In this document: positions 1 to 13,037 of the stretch, piece after piece
Layout: every line of letters starts with the position of its first letter
How positions within the stretch are numbered: the first letter of the stretch is position 1
Assembly: GCA_028023455.1 (NCBI GenBank)
Contig: JAQFVV010006255.1
Span: 4,503,501 to 4,567,500, forward strand
DNA: 64,000 nucleotides
Reading direction: 5' to 3'
Source: Epiperipatus broadwayi
Taxonomy: Eukaryota > Onychophora > Udeonychophora > Euonychophora > Peripatidae
Position numbers and translations under genes: made by a program
The notes under the pieces: model-generated
What the model was told of the DNA's origin: nothing
What the model saw: the letters and a program-made list of their open reading frames with translations, nothing else
Databases searched by the model: none

Positions 1-230
1 CAATACAAAATATAAAAAAAAATCTTTGCAAAAAAATTTCATGGATCAATCTATCTTTTGATAATGAATTAAAATTACTGTAAAATATGTGTAGTAAATT
101 ATATTAACTGGAGTGTGATGAATCTACTGGATTCACACCTATTAAACTACATTCAATAAAGCGATTCTGAATTTATTTAAGAATTACCAACCTCCAATTA
201 AACCCAACCAGACTGATACAAAATGTGATA

Positions 231-556
231 TACAAAAGGCATATCAACGATTAATAAATAAATCAGAGCTAAGAAGTAAAAACAAAGAAAAATAGATATC
301 AATTCAAAATAGGAGACAAGATTTTTATAAAAACCCATGACCTTAGTAAACAACTCCAAAACAAATGTCATAAATTCTATAATCCATACAAAGAAGCATG
401 AAACAGATCCAAATGCATTCTGGATAAATATAGATGGGAAAACAAAAGATACATATAATGCTTGCATTCTTAAACCATATCTTGATCAACTACAAAATCC
501 AGATAACTATCTCATGCAGATTATAGAAAGAGAAAGAGGAGGAAGACAACACTAAA
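231..556 (+). pseudogene. Ty3/Gypsy-like integrase C-terminal remnant, frameshifted
   Basis: Two overlapping frames together read like the end of a Ty3/Gypsy-type Pol polyprotein. The upstream frame (about 294-395) gives FKIGDKIFIKTHDLSKQLQ, the beta-barrel entry typical of the integrase C-terminal domain, followed by a KFYNPYK patch. A second frame (about 385-555) carries NAFWINIDGKTKDTYNA and then LKPYLDQLQNP, the usual NLKPYL-type close. Stops upstream of about 290 and the frame change near 385-395 show that it is dead. An integrase of this class would join retroelement cDNA to host DNA in the nucleus. No protease, RT or RNase H is visible upstream because the window starts here, and no LTR was recognised downstream. 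Assignment to Ty3/Gypsy rather than another integrase-bearing element is by motif style only. Confidence 0.6.
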
Positions 557-1003
557 TAAAAATCTAGGGACAATCATTTCAATGATGAGAGCAACCAGGC
601 TAATATAAAAAAATATATATACAAATAACAAAAAAGAGTGGATATGAAATAAATTGTATGATCCCTTTATAAACCTAAATTGAAAAATATACATATAATG
701 CTAGAATACACATATACACTTTAAGTGTTGAAATTTTCTTATCATATTAGAAAATTTTAACCATGTAAGGAAGGGGAGTTATATGGGTAGTTTACGATCT
801 TATTAAACTCACTTGTTTATGTGCAATATCAAACCATAAACTTAAAAATATAATTTTAATTAATAAACAGTAAATATGTTTCCTTTTATGTTAAAACACC
901 CATATGCACATTAGATTATAAAATTTTAATAATAAAAATCAAGTCAAATAAATTGTTATTTTAATGAAATAATTATATTAAAATAATTAGATTTCAATCA
1001 TTC
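557..1003. other. AT-rich stretch, nothing recognised
   Basis: Short A- and T-runs only. If the upstream Gypsy-like element ever had a 3' LTR it should lie here, but no terminal repeat pair could be matched inside the window. Confidence 0.4.
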
Positions 1004-1980
1004 ATATAGGTCGAAACTGGTCTGGGGATGGGGACAATCCAAGATAAAAATGATTTGAATGCCTTCGTAGCATTTATCATAAAAAAAATCTTGTTTACAG
1101 TTCATTAGCATGCTCTTAATTTTACATATTTGTAGATGCAAACTATATATGTCATGTGACATCTGACTTTTTATTATTACTATTATTATTTTGCTGTTGG
1201 GTTTTGGCTAAATTAAATGGCTAAGCCTACTAATATATGAAGTATCTGAATTAAGTTCAAGCCCATATGATTTTTTCAGTTGGAGAGCTGACTTTAAAGA
1301 CATGTAGATGTCTAAAAGTTTCAGATCTTCTTCTTAACAATTAACTTTTAGATAAATGCTTAGCTTGAGTTGGTTTTTTGAATCTAATGTCCCAACTCCT
1401 CACTGAAGAGACTCATAGGTCGAAACCGGTCTGGGGATGGGGACAATCCAAGATAAAAATGATTTGAATGCCTTCTCTTGTAGTAGCATTTATCATAAAA
1501 TAAAATAAAAAAGCTTGTTTAGAGTTCATTAGCATGCTCTTAATTTTACTTATTTGTAAGTGCAAGCTATATATAAGTTATGTGACATCTGACTTTTTAT
1601 TATTACTATTATTATTTTGCTGTTGGGGCTTTGGCTAAATGAAATGGCTAAACCTACTAATATATGGAGTATCTATATTAAGTTCAGGCCCATATGATTT
1701 TTTCAGTTGGAGAGCTGACTTTAAAGACATGTAGATGTCTAAAAGTTTCAGATCTTCTTCTTAACAATTAACTTTTAGATAAATGCTTAGCTTGAGTTGG
1801 TTTTTTTGAATCTAATGTCCCAACTCCTCACTGAAGAGACTCATAGGTCAAAACCAGTCTGGGGATGGGGACAATCCAAGATAAAAATGATTTGAATGCC
1901 TTCTCTTGTAGTAGCATTTGTCATAAAATATATATAAAAAAGCTTATTTAGAGTTCATTAGCATGCTCTTAATTTTATAT
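1004..1980 (+). repeat. R1 repeat, tandem array of two full units and a partial one
   Basis: Three head-to-tail copies start near 1004, 1414 and 1842, a period of about 410-428 bp, and the third stops near 1980 in a TA run. Each opens with GGTCTGGGGATGGGGACAAT. Other landmarks are ACATGTAGATGTCT and TAAATGCTTAGCTTGAGTTG. The first two units are nearly identical apart from small indels. The core GAAACTGGTCTGGGGAT links the array to the fold-back copies at 5.7 and 9.4-10.1 kb, where it appears as GAAACTAGTCTGGGGAT, and the inner landmarks recur in reverse complement at 48.1-48.7 kb. No reading frame persists across copies, so it looks like non-coding satellite or non-autonomous mobile DNA. Confidence 0.9.
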
Positions 1981-4908
1981 ATATATATATAACCAAGACT
2001 CAAAACATAGAGATAACCTAAGATCAAGACATATCCTAGCAACTAAATGCAAAAGAAATAAAATTAGAACTCAATTATGCAATTATTAATTATGATGTAT
2101 TCAATAATAATCGAATACTAAATCATGAAATGAAATAGTAATTTAACTCATGCTAATTACCGGAAATTGATTCCACTATAAAAGCTAAATCAACTAATTT
2201 CCAAATCAGTTCCATTATATTTCAAATGAACTAGTCACTACGCATATTTATTTGCGGTGTTCAAATACCAAACCCATCAAAAAGATAGATCAATAGTTTG
2301 GACAAATTTCCCTTATTTATAAAATCTTCATTAGCAGAGAACTCTAATATCACTCAAGTAAAGAGTAAATAAATTATCTTTAATATCATCAATAATAATT
2401 TCAAAAGTGAAATTATCTTTAATATAATATTTAGAAAAATTCTTAATGATATTGTTCTAAACTTGAATTCCAAGAAAGACAAATATCATCAACTGTATTT
2501 ATATATCTAAATAAATTTATTTTAAGAAGATTTTTAGTTATAAAAAATGCATCATGAGTAAATACATTTTGATAGGATCAAATGCTATGTTCTAGCCTAA
2601 AGCAGTGTAACTATTCATTCCTACTGAAATGCCTAATATATATAAAATTCAATATCCAACTTTGGTTAACAGTGAGATAATTTAAGAAAAAAGATGTCAA
2701 CATCATGCTAGAGGAATGATTGCCTCACTGATGATTGATGACCAAAAATAAAAGAACTTTATTTTTAATGAACATTGCTATTTACATTTTGGAAAATGAA
2801 TAGTATAATATCATAAACTTTAAATACATCATATTATTTTTGCATATCAACATCTATAAATATTCAATTTTATTTCCTTTGCCTTTAAAACCTGCTTGCT
2901 TTGAAATAATCCATTTTGGAAAATCATTAGATAAAAAATGGGGAAAGATCATTGGGTTAAATTTTTTTATTATTTAATAAAATTTGGGTCTTTCTTACAC
3001 AGCGACGTAACTAGGTTAATAATCAAACTTAATATGAAGATAAGATTTTATTGTCCTTCATATTAAATTCGTTCACTTATGACATGACAGAATTCTTATT
3101 TATTATTAAGTTAATTAATTTATTAATATTGTTTATTTATTATTTGGTATAAATGACTAATATCCTTGGATGAACGGTCTTTTCTTTCAATGATAGACCA
3201 TACATAGATGGTAGGTCTTATAAAAAAATGGAATTTTCTCAAAAGGATTGGATATTATAAAGGTTTTCACTTATACTTATATTGTTTAATTTAAATTTAG
3301 TTAGCTAGAGTTATCATAATCTTTGGAATTATAAAATATTATTTATTTTTGCAATCTATTAAATAATGTTTGTACTATGATACATATCTACTATGGGATA
3401 TAGGAAGATATAATTTTAAAATTTATATACTTATATAGTAGAAATATATGTAAACACTTATATTCAAAAAATTTTGCTATATAAAGATAAATTTAAATTG
3501 TTTTCAATTAATAAATATTGTTAAATTTATTTTAAATTTAAGGAGGTCTCTGATCTACTTAAATTATTTATTTTATTTTCATAATAAAATAAAAATTGAA
3601 TACATATACCAACATATACATATCATCCTGACTTAACATCATGATAACTTGGTTGGAATGAATTTTGAGAATCTATTCAACTTATATAAAAGTATTATTA
3701 TTGGTATAGGATATCAATTGACACCTGAAGAAAGTTAAGTGTAAAATTAACCCTGAGTTCGAATACTGAGCATAACTGAATAATAAAGAGAGGTGCAGAT
3801 TGAATGAATGGTGTATCTGTACTGAATGCTTAAACATTAAATTATCACATCTGAAATACAATCATGGATTATATTTTTATCACATCATTCATGGCATTCT
3901 ACATGAAAACCCAGGTCTGACATAGTTAGATGTGTTCACCCTCATTCCTTAAGAAAATATGGACCGTTACAATATATATATATATATAAATTATTTATGT
4001 ATTTAATATAAGCTTTAATTAGTGACAGCATCTGTTGAGATTTTTAATGTTGCAAATTTACCACTTTCCATATGTATTTGAAAATGTGTACAGTACATCA
4101 ATAAATCTTAAACTATATTTTACATAATGAATCTTTTATTATTGCAAATAATATATCACTCTTCACTCTAAATTATTACATTTTTTTGAACCTGTAATGT
4201 TTGTGAACACTCATTTTAAAACTTAAAATATGGAGATATTTTGATTTTCAGCAGTGCTTCTCTCATCCAATCTCCACTATATTTAAATTATTCATCAGCA
4301 CTAGAATTCAGATCACCCTTTCTCACTATGAAAGTACATTGAAATTGAGCCTTCAGGTAAATGAGAAAGATCAAATTCCTGAACCTTCATACTTATGTTG
4401 ATGGTTTTATAAATGCCTTTCATTGTATTTCCTTGATGTTTTTTTAGCCACTAACCTCCACCCCCACCCCCCCAACCCTTGATTGGGATTAGTATTTTAA
4501 TAATTACTTTGAAGAATTAACATACAAGCTACTAAAACAATTTTTGTATGTACACAATTCCTTAAACATACATATAGATATATATATTAATCATAATATA
4601 TGTTTATTTCAATTTTATTTAATCCATTTTAAAACCAAGATACCACAACATTAATAGCCTTAATTTATTTTCTTAAACCTTATTAATTTACCTAATCTTA
4701 TACTATCTGCATGTTGTTGTTTTTTTATTTAAGGGGATGGTAATTCAATTCTCAATACTCATAATATATTATCTCCAGGTAATGGAAACATAACTGTTGC
4801 AAACAAAGTGAATAACTAACACTGATTCACTAATATATATGTTTTATGAATACAATGACCAACCAATCACAGGATATTAATATTTAGTGTATATAATTAC
4901 CATAGGTC
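1981..4908. other. AT-rich non-coding stretch
   Basis: No frame, RNA gene or clear repeat family was supported. A short CCTGAGTTCGAATACTG motif near 3752-3768 resembles the B box of tRNA-derived SINEs but has no convincing A box or tail. A small TA microsatellite lies at about 3971-3988, and a C-rich run at about 4457-4477. Confidence 0.5.
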
Positions 4909-5193
4909 AGGGGTCCCCAACCCTATGCCCATGGGCACTATGGCACCTGCAGACTATTTTACGAGTGCCCACTGCTATCTGAACACTATAAATAATTATT
5001 TATCTGATACAAATAAATTTAATTTTTAAGATTTCTTATAAATTATTGTAGGTCATACTATACTTTTACAGCATAAAAGAGTCTATCATTAACAACATCC
5101 AACTATAAATTTACATTGAAAAAATAAATGGCGTCTGCCACCTGGCCGGTATTATAGAATGTGCTCTTAATTGCAAAAAGGTTGGAGACCACT
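4909..5193. mobile_element. hAT-like MITE
   Basis: The left end reads CAGGGGTCCCCAACC and the right end GGTTGGAGACCAC, imperfect terminal inverted repeats of about 14 bp. A CAGGGGTCCCCAACC-type terminus is characteristic of non-autonomous hAT elements in many animals. The element is about 285 bp, has no transposase frame, and carries a slightly GC-richer segment just inside each end. The expected 8-bp target-site duplication is not clear, so the outer bases have probably mutated. Confidence 0.7.
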
Positions 5194-5668
5194 TCTATGT
5201 AAATATTATAATCATATACAATATAGTTAACAAAAATTATATCTTAGCACAAAATTAACCTAAGCTCGACCCATATTTTATAGCTATGATTTAGTTTTGA
5301 ATTCAGACGATGTAAAATCTGTCAGTAATGCTTTCTACTTCACTGTCGCTCTATAGTTATTGGTGGAGAACCCTTTTCCTCTGAAATATATTATTTAAAA
5401 GTTGTTGTTTTTTAACTTTTTTATATTGCAAAATGATGGTCCAGCCCATCAGAAATCACTAATGTTTCAATATCAAATAACTTTATTATCAACTATGTCT
5501 CTAACCAAACAACTGTCATTTAAACATGTTGTGGCAAAGATTTATATTTTATTTCAATATATAAAAGGTGTTATAATTAGCTATCATTAAACATGCTTTT
5601 TATATAACAGTAAGTGAAAGTACTTAATCTCATTTTATAATTTTAATCCCAAACTAATAATTTTTAAC
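5194..5668. other. AT-rich stretch, nothing recognised
   Basis: Only a chance short open frame with no recognisable composition is present. Confidence 0.4.
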
Positions 5669-5935
5669 ATGCAAAAACTTACTATACATATTGCCACACA
5701 GCAAGCTAGAATAATCAATGGATGCCAGAAGGCATGTGCATCAAATCCCCATCTAGTGTCTACTCATCCAATATCCCCAAACTTGTTTCTGGCTTGTGGC
5801 CTGAGAGGCCACAAGCCAGAAACTAGTCTGGGGATTACTCTAGCTTGCTGTGTGGCAATATGTATAGTGAGTTTTTGTCTGTTTTAATAATAGTTATAAG
5901 CAAGCATAATAAGTGGTGATCATGTGATGAATTTT
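5669..5935. repeat. R1 fold-back copy, compact
   Basis: Two inverted halves of the R1 family meet at a perfect 18-bp hairpin stem (5785-5802 against 5806-5823) with a 3-nt loop; the stem carries TTCTGGCTTGTGGCCT. The outer arms also pair: ATATTGCCACACAGCAAGCTAG near 5689 against CTAGCTTGCTGTGTGGCAATAT near 5841. A stretch of the left arm (ATGCCAGAAGGCATGTGCATC onward) has no partner on the right, so the right half carries a deletion of about 60 bp relative to the 9.4-10.1 kb copy. The copy ends in the family tail with GGTGATCATGTGATG. Confidence 0.85.
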
Positions 5936-6689
5936 TAACATGCAGATGCAAAGCCAAATTGAGTAAAATATAATTTTTTAATCATTTAAATATTTTACCA
6001 CTATGAAAAAATATTCCATAAAAGAACAAACAGAGAAAGAATTTACATGCTTTAATATTCAGTATGTCATAATGATTAAGGTATAGCTCTGTTTGTTTAA
6101 GTGGTTTATTGCAATAGGAGAGTGGTAGAATCTGAAGCTCAAGATCTATTAACTGCTGCTCAATTCTGTTATTTCTGATGCTTAAACTTCATATAAATTC
6201 CCAAACAACAAATCATTCAATTATCTTAAAAACATATCTTAATTGGTATAAAAAAATTTAAAAAGGCAAAAAATAATTTTGTCATAAAATAAATCTAAAG
6301 TTTTTGATAGTAAACATTTTCATTCTATCAAAGATTTACTGCAGATATGAATACTAAAAGAGAATAGCATTATACATTCTTTATAAGATAATAAGTTCTT
6401 GCCTGAAACAGACTCCCACAATCAAGACACTCACAAACTAATGATCTATTTGGTAAATCATTGTTGATAGCAGTTTATCATTGTCTTCCACATCTTAACA
6501 AGATTTAATTGAGGTGCTCAAATAAATTGTGTTAAAATGATAGCAAATAATAGCAAACTTGACCAGCAAAGATGTATCCTTATAGCTTGATCATAGTGTG
6601 TCTACTAATTCTATCTGTGTTAAAGCAGAGAAATTAACATACACATATGTAAACAATAATCAGCTTTGGTATTTACTTAAAATTTTATC
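5936..6689. other. AT-rich stretch, nothing recognised
   Basis: No repeat, RNA gene or coding frame could be supported. Confidence 0.4.
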
Positions 6690-7025
6690 ACTTTAGGTCA
6701 ACATGGGTGTGATGAGAATCTCAGCCTCAGGTGGCCTTTGAGCATTCCATCATCAGATTTTCAATTGGATGGATGGTTGAAGAGTGTGGAATGGATTGAA
6801 GCCTGTCCATTAAAGTATGAAGATTGGCTATCTTAATATATATCTGAGCACTTATTGCATATATGTGAAGAGATGATAATCTGGACCAACTGATGATTGC
6901 TGGTATAGCATGAAATACATATATTGGTGATTATTTATCGTTTCGACATATATGTGTTCAAGTGTATCAGTATTATGAGATAGAGTGGAGAAGGGTGGGT
7001 CGTGTGAAAGTCTGTACTATATATT
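6690..7025 (+). repeat. R2 repeat copy, 3' end truncated
   Basis: This matches the copies at 8.28-8.63 kb and 29.12-29.46 kb over most of its length. Shared landmarks are GTCAACATGGGTGTGA, CCATCATCAGATTTTCAATT, AGCCTGTCCATTAAAGTATG and ACCAACTGATGATTGCTGG. It ends in GTGGGTCGTGTGAAAGTCTG, the start of the terminal repeat seen complete at 29.4 kb, and then drops into a degenerate ATATATTACATA. No frame is conserved between copies. Confidence 0.85.
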
Positions 7026-8140
7026 ACATAAATAATTAAGCACATTAAGATCGATAGAAATTTAATACTGATTAAGTCTTCACATATCCTAAATTGAGTC
7101 AATACTATATTTAATTAAAAAGTAAGATAAACTAAAAAAATATTTTTAACTTTAAAACTTTATTTAAAAAAAACTTTAACAATCTTAGTTATTATTACAA
7201 GTAAAAAACAAAAAAAAAAAAACTGTTTTGTTTTTTATAGATACTAAGATATGAATGTAACATAATACAAAACATATCACAAAAATAAAATATTCTCAAA
7301 TAAGCTCAAATTTTCAATTATAATAAATTTTTAATGCACTGAATAAATTACATATTTTAATAAAAATTTTCTCTGCTTTGCCTTATATTTTATCAAGATA
7401 AACAAACTAATTTGCTTATTTTATTTTATTTTTACAACAAACAAAAAAACATTTAAAAAAGAAAGAGGGAAAGAAATTTAAAAAAATTAAAATATTTTTA
7501 AAATATTCAATATCAAATAACTAATAAATATACTATAGACAATAGATTTTTTTTTTAATTATTATTTTATACTCAATCCATCTACCCAACAATTAGTTTA
7601 GCGAAATAAACTTTTTTTTATCTATTTCTTAAGCGCATATCCGTATGTATATATTTAAATGAGTATATTTAAATGAGTATAAACTACTTTAGCAATATTC
7701 AAGTTCAAACTTCCAAATATATATGGATTTTTTTAAAAAAAAACAAAAAAACAACTAAGTATTATTAATTATAAAGGAATCTGGCTGGACGAACACAAAC
7801 AAAATAGATTTTAAAAAAAACTGTTTTGTGTTTTTACACTATCACATTAAGTCAGGCTTTTTTTTTTAAAAAAAAAAAAAACAAATAAGCATGACTACTG
7901 CATATAGTCCTAAACCTAATGATGAAATTCTAGCAAGATTTTAAAAAAATCAAATCACCCTCAGCTTTATTGTTAGATCGGGAAAAAAAAATGTTTAAGA
8001 TTTTATAAGAGATCTATTTTTTATTTCATGATTCTTCAACTATTTGAAAGATTTTTGGTTGAACATCCAGAAGTAAAATTATGAATTGAGAAGTACTTTA
8101 GTCATGAAATTATATCATGAAGTAGAGCTAAATATAATCT
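7026..8140. other. Low-complexity A/T-run region
   Basis: Dense poly-A and poly-T runs, for example near 7206, 7541 and 7859-7880. No gene or repeat family was recognised. Confidence 0.5.
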
Positions 8141-8640
8141 ATTTAATATACCCTATATATTACATATATAGACACAGGTATATAACAAGCCTGTGTTTCA
8201 GTTATTACTTTGTAGAGATGTCTGCACATCCTTGCATATGTATTCAATGGATTATGTCCTGTACATGTGGGGTTCAGATTGACCTTGGGTCAACATGGGT
8301 GTGACAAGAATCTCAGCCTCAGGGTGGCCTTCGAGCATTCCATCATCAGATTTTCAATTGGATGGACAGTTGAAGAGTTGGAGTGTGTAGTAGATTGAAG
8401 CCTGTCCATTAAAGTATGAAGATTGTCTATCTTAATATATACCTGAGCACTTATAGTATATATGTGTGGAAGATGATAATCTGGACCAACTGATGATTGT
8501 TGGTTTAGCATGAAATACGTATATTGGTGATTATTTATCTTTTCAGCATATATGTGCTTGAGTGTATCGGTGTTATTAGATAGAGTGATGGGTCATCTGA
8601 AAGTCTGTGCTCATATACCCTATATATTAATATTTCTTCA
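8141..8640 (+). repeat. R2 repeat copy with both degenerate terminal direct repeats
   Basis: The R2 body (about 8288-8600) is preceded by ACCCTATATATTACATATAT plus an AGCCTGTGTTTCAG stretch (8149-8200). It is followed by a GGTCATCTGAAAGTCTGTGC segment that runs into ACCCTATATATTA (about 8590-8630). The two flanks are diverged direct copies of the terminal repeat intact at 28.9 and 29.4 kb. Between the left flank and the body lies CATGTGGGGTTCAGATTGAC, which the 29 kb copy also has in altered form, so this is a near full-length unit. Confidence 0.75.
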
Positions 8641-9393
8641 TACATTTTCTGTAAGGCAACTTCATATCTGATCCAAGAATATATAAAAAATGAAAAGCCA
8701 CTGCAAAAGAATATTTATCAAAGTAATATTGAAATTGCAAATGGTTGTCTTAAGCATTACTTTTCCATATGCAGATATAGTTGTTAGAAGGATATACTAA
8801 TGTTAAGGAAGTAGTTCTAGAGTATTTGCATCATAACTCCAAGAAATACCAACAAGATTTCAATAAGATTATTTCTAGAAATTTTCTTAAACCTAGATTT
8901 GTAAGATGAAAAGATAAATTAGAGTACAAACCATAATAATGTGTAATATAGCCATGTTTCAGATTATTGTTACAGAACTTGTCACTTCAGATGCTTAAAG
9001 ATCACATAAATTTATCAAGTAACTAAGCAATTAGTTTTTATACTGGTAATTTAGTATGTTTGATAAGAAACATAGCGGCAAGATAATAAAACCAATGAGC
9101 ATGTTCTTCAAAACTAACAGAATATTGACAGATGCAGAAGCAGCACAACATTAGGTATCTTAAAAAAAATAGAAAGATAATCATTAAAGATATTGACTAT
9201 ATCTCCTGTAAGTTACTTTCCATGTGACATTATATTTCACTTTCATGATATTGGATGTAGTAAATGAATAATAATAATAGATTCTAAAAATAAAATATAT
9301 ATTCACAGTGAAGTAAAGCATACTTTTTGTGATAAAGATAGATTTTATTTATGATATAAACATTTTATACAAGCAAACCATATTTACACTACA
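8641..9393. other. AT-rich stretch, nothing recognised
   Basis: No supported features were found. Confidence 0.4.
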
Positions 9394-10080
9394 GGCAAAA
9401 CTCACTATATGTATTGCCACACACAGCAAGCTAGAGTAATCAATGGATGCCAGAAGGCTTGTGCATGAATCCCCATCTAGTGCCTACTCATCCAATATCC
9501 CCAGACTAGTTTCTGGCTTGTGGCCTTCGTCAGTGAAGAGCCTTGTATCTGAGAGCACTGCATCTAGATCTTAACAACAGTTATACACAAACATAAGAAG
9601 TGGTGGTCATGTGATGTTTATTGGCTTAAAACCAATCCTGCCTACTAGGATAGTGGTGGCTATGGTTATTAAAGAACTAAAGACACCAAATTTTTTGGGT
9701 GCTGAACTGAGTTCAGACCCATATAACTATATAAGCTTATGGGCTTGGATCAAAAACATTAAGATGTTTTCGGTTTAAGACTCATAGTTTTGTAGTTAAA
9801 TGGAGATAAAAGGTGGCTGCTGCAGGGTTGCATTAGATCCTAAGATCTAGATGCAGTGCTCTCAGATCCAAGGCTCTCCACTAACAAAGATCACAAGCCA
9901 GAAACTAGTCTGGGGATATTGGATGAGTAGGCACTAGATGGGGATTTTATGCACAAGCCTTCTGGCATCCATTGATTACTCTAGCTTGCTGTGTGTAGCA
10001 ATACGTATAGTGAGTTTTGCCTGTTTTAACAACAGTTATACGCAAGCATAAGAAATGGTGGTCATGTGATGTTTATATTT
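9394..10080. repeat. R1 fold-back copy, long palindrome with spacer
   Basis: The left arm (about 9394-9580) and right arm (about 9836-10050) are inverted copies of R1. GGCAAAACTCACTATA at the left end pairs with TATAGTGAGTTTTGCC at the right, and CAAGCTAGAGTAATCAATGG pairs with CCATTGATTACTCTAGCTTG. The spacer of about 250 bp holds further R1-type sequence (CAGACCCATATAACTATATA). GTGGTCATGTGATG occurs after both the left arm (about 9602) and the right arm (about 10058), consistent with two units joined in inverted orientation. Confidence 0.88.
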
Positions 10081-11211
10081 ACATTACAAGAAATATCTTA
10101 AAGACAACCCAAAAAAGTACAACACTGATGGCTCTCATTAAAAGAAACTGATTAAGAAAGCTTGCAATAGACAGCTGCAATTAGAAAAGATAAAAGTCTT
10201 TCAGAAATTATAAAAGTCTTTCAGAAATAAAATTTGCTTCACAACCTCATAAGATGTCAAACAGACTTAAAAGCCAAAAACTAGTATGTGTAAAGTAAAT
10301 TGTGTTTCATTCCATTGATTTGTAATCATTGTAAAAATTACCTTTAACATTTTACTCTTCATCTTTCCATCATTTTGTTTTTAATTTTGAAGTTAAAACT
10401 GTCATATTCGTTCACAAGTGACTGATAATGATAAGTACTTAATTACAAAGATTTACAATATATAAAAAAAGATGATTTTAAAAATTTCTTGTAAAACTAA
10501 GGGGAAAAGAGCATATATTAAAGAGATGTAAACGTATCAATAATACACTGCTCATTAAAATGTTAATTTCAATGATTTAATTTCACATAAGAAATAGCTC
10601 ATACAATACAATCAACCTCCTTACAATACAATCAACATGCTTTATTTATACTCTCCCCATTCTCTAATCTGGCACCTAAGAAGGATACTTGTTTCTTCTA
10701 TTGATATCAACAATTCTGATAATGAGGACCGGTATGGCTGTTATCATTTATGATGTGGTTATATACAGAAAAATATATTAATTGGCTTCCACACTGATTT
10801 AAAGTCATATGAAAATCTGAGGCTTTTATCTCCTACACAATTTTAATTGATAAAAATGATTTTGAAAATCAATTGTTTGTAATAACAGTAAACAGTTTAT
10901 AGTCTTGAATAGTTAATTATAGACAAAATATCTTTACAGTATCCTTCCTCCATAAAAAATAATAATTATCAGAAATAATCAACTGGCATTGAAGTTTTTC
11001 TTTATTGTCTTCAAAAATGACTAGATACTCATTTACAAAAAAAAATAATAATAAATGGATTACTATGTGGATTCATTAAATCCTTGCAATACCAAAAAAA
11101 AATTATAAGCTTCATTGGAAATTTGCTATTTTTTTTAATGTCCACGTCTTAATCCAACCTCTAAAATATGACATAGCAAACAGATGTGCTAGTTATTGTA
11201 CCATATAAATA
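10081..11211. other. AT-rich stretch, nothing recognised
   Basis: A short local duplication (TACAATACAATCAAC near 10603 and 10622) is the only structure noted. Confidence 0.4.
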
Positions 11212-11990
11212 AAAGATCACATGATCACCATTTCCTATGCTTACATAACCATTAATAACAGTATCAAACTCTTCACACAGTAGTAACACCCAGTGCAAGT
11301 CTTAGTAATCAATGAATTCAAGAATATTCTGCACATCCCCAGACTGGTTTCTAGCTTGTGTATTATATCAGTTAGGAATCTTATACCTGGGTACATTGCA
11401 CCTAGATTTTAGGATCTAATAATGTTCCAGAGACTAACTTTTACCTAATTAGTTAACTACAAAGCTATGAGGCAAAGTTGAGAACACTATAATGTTTTTA
11501 ATCCAAGCTCCTTCCTTTGTACAGCCATATAGATCTGAATCCAGTTCAAGTATCTAGGTGTCTGTTTTTTTTTAAAGCAGTCACCATCATCTTGAGATCA
11601 GGATCTGTATAAAACCATCACCATTTCCTATGCTTACACAAGATTTTAATAATAGTATCAAATTCTTTAAACTGTAGTGCCACCCAATGCTTATTAATCA
11701 ATCGATGCAAAAAGGTTTGTGCATAAAATCTTTATCCATTGCTTACCCATCCAATATCCCCAGACTAGTTAAGAATTTGGTTTCATCAGTAAGAAACTTT
11801 GATCTGAAAGCAATGCACCTAGATATTAGGATCTAATGCAACCCTCCAATAGACATCTTTTATTTATTTACTTAACTATAAAGCTATGAGCCCAAGATGT
11901 AATACAATAAGGTTTTCAATCCAAGCTCATTCACTTCTATAGTCATACAGATTTGAACCCAGTTCAGTACCTATATATATATATATAGGC
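11212..11990 (-). repeat. R1 repeat, two diverged tandem units
   Basis: Two head-to-tail diverged units start near 11220 and 11608. Each begins with ATCACCATTTCCTATGCTTAC, runs through a CACCCA(G/A)TGC and AATCAATG(A/C) block, reaches CCCCAGACTGGTT or CCCCAGACTAGTT, and ends in a CAG(A/T)TCTGAA/TTTGAACCCAGTTCA block. The orientation opposes the 1.0-2.0 kb array. Divergence between units is clearly higher than in the arrays at 1 and 48 kb, so this is an older amplification. Confidence 0.78.
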
Positions 11991-13037
11991 ACTGTTATAA
12001 ACAAAAAAGTGATTTTTGTGAGGTGTACATTAAAGTCTATATGATAAACTTTTATACCTGAAGTGCTTAAACAATATTGGTAGTTGTTTGCCATTGCTTA
12101 TTTTCCCCTTAAGATAGTTTATTCTAAAAATATATTGAAAACATTTGAAGAGCAATTTTTTCTCAACATCATGCATTATCAGGTACTTTATAAATTTAAA
12201 CATATATATTTTCCTGATTCTAACAATATACATCATTCATCTTGACCCTAACTATATATAGTATTGAAAAAAATTTAATTCTGAAATTTTATTTTATTTA
12301 TTAAAACTTTTCCTAGAGAATTTTATTAAAAAATTGAGTATAATTTCATAGCTTGTTTATATATTAATTATACACACTTTACAAATTCTTGTAATTCTAT
12401 ATTGGACTACTTCTATTATTTAATACTAGGTGTATATATCAAATTTTTTTTTTTTAAATAAAACTTTATTTAAACTTTCCAACTATATTTAATTATTAAT
12501 AATAGTCACAGATTAGCAGTTGAATATATTTGGCAAATTTATATAAAGTTAGATGATAAATATTATGTAATGAAAATAGTTCAACATATAATTACAACTA
12601 GACTGCCATCATCACAGACTTTCAGAGAAATAAATTACAAATAGGAATGATAGATTTTGAGATAATAGATATTAAGAAAATTTTATCGTACATTTGGATA
12701 TGCCATATATATATATATCATTAAAAATCAGATAAAAATAATATATAATAAACAAAACACTTGAATTAATTGTACAATTTTCAAAATACCAATACATAAA
12801 TAAATAAAAACTATAGCTAGCTTATGACATGGCTGCCATCCTGAGTTGCATTTTATATTTAGAATTTAAAAATGTTTAAAATCAAAGTTGCACATTAATA
12901 TTACCATGAACAAATGTTTCATCATTTATGTATATTTATGCAATTATATGGTTTATTTACTAGATTATCCATCATATTTTTAAAACATGTTTCTTTAATG
13001 TTTCTTTTTATCAAATCATTTTCCACATGTAAAATAA
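11991..13037. other. AT-rich stretch, nothing recognised
   Basis: A TA microsatellite lies at about 12704-12716, alongside poly-T runs. No gene was found. Confidence 0.4.

Noticed and set aside
198-467. 89-residue open frame on the minus strand
   Set aside because: It is the antisense of the integrase-like remnant. Its hydrophobic content is what T-rich antisense DNA gives.
3752-3768. tRNA-like B box (CCTGAGTTCGAATACTG)
   Set aside because: There is no A box at the right distance, no tail and no second copy nearby.
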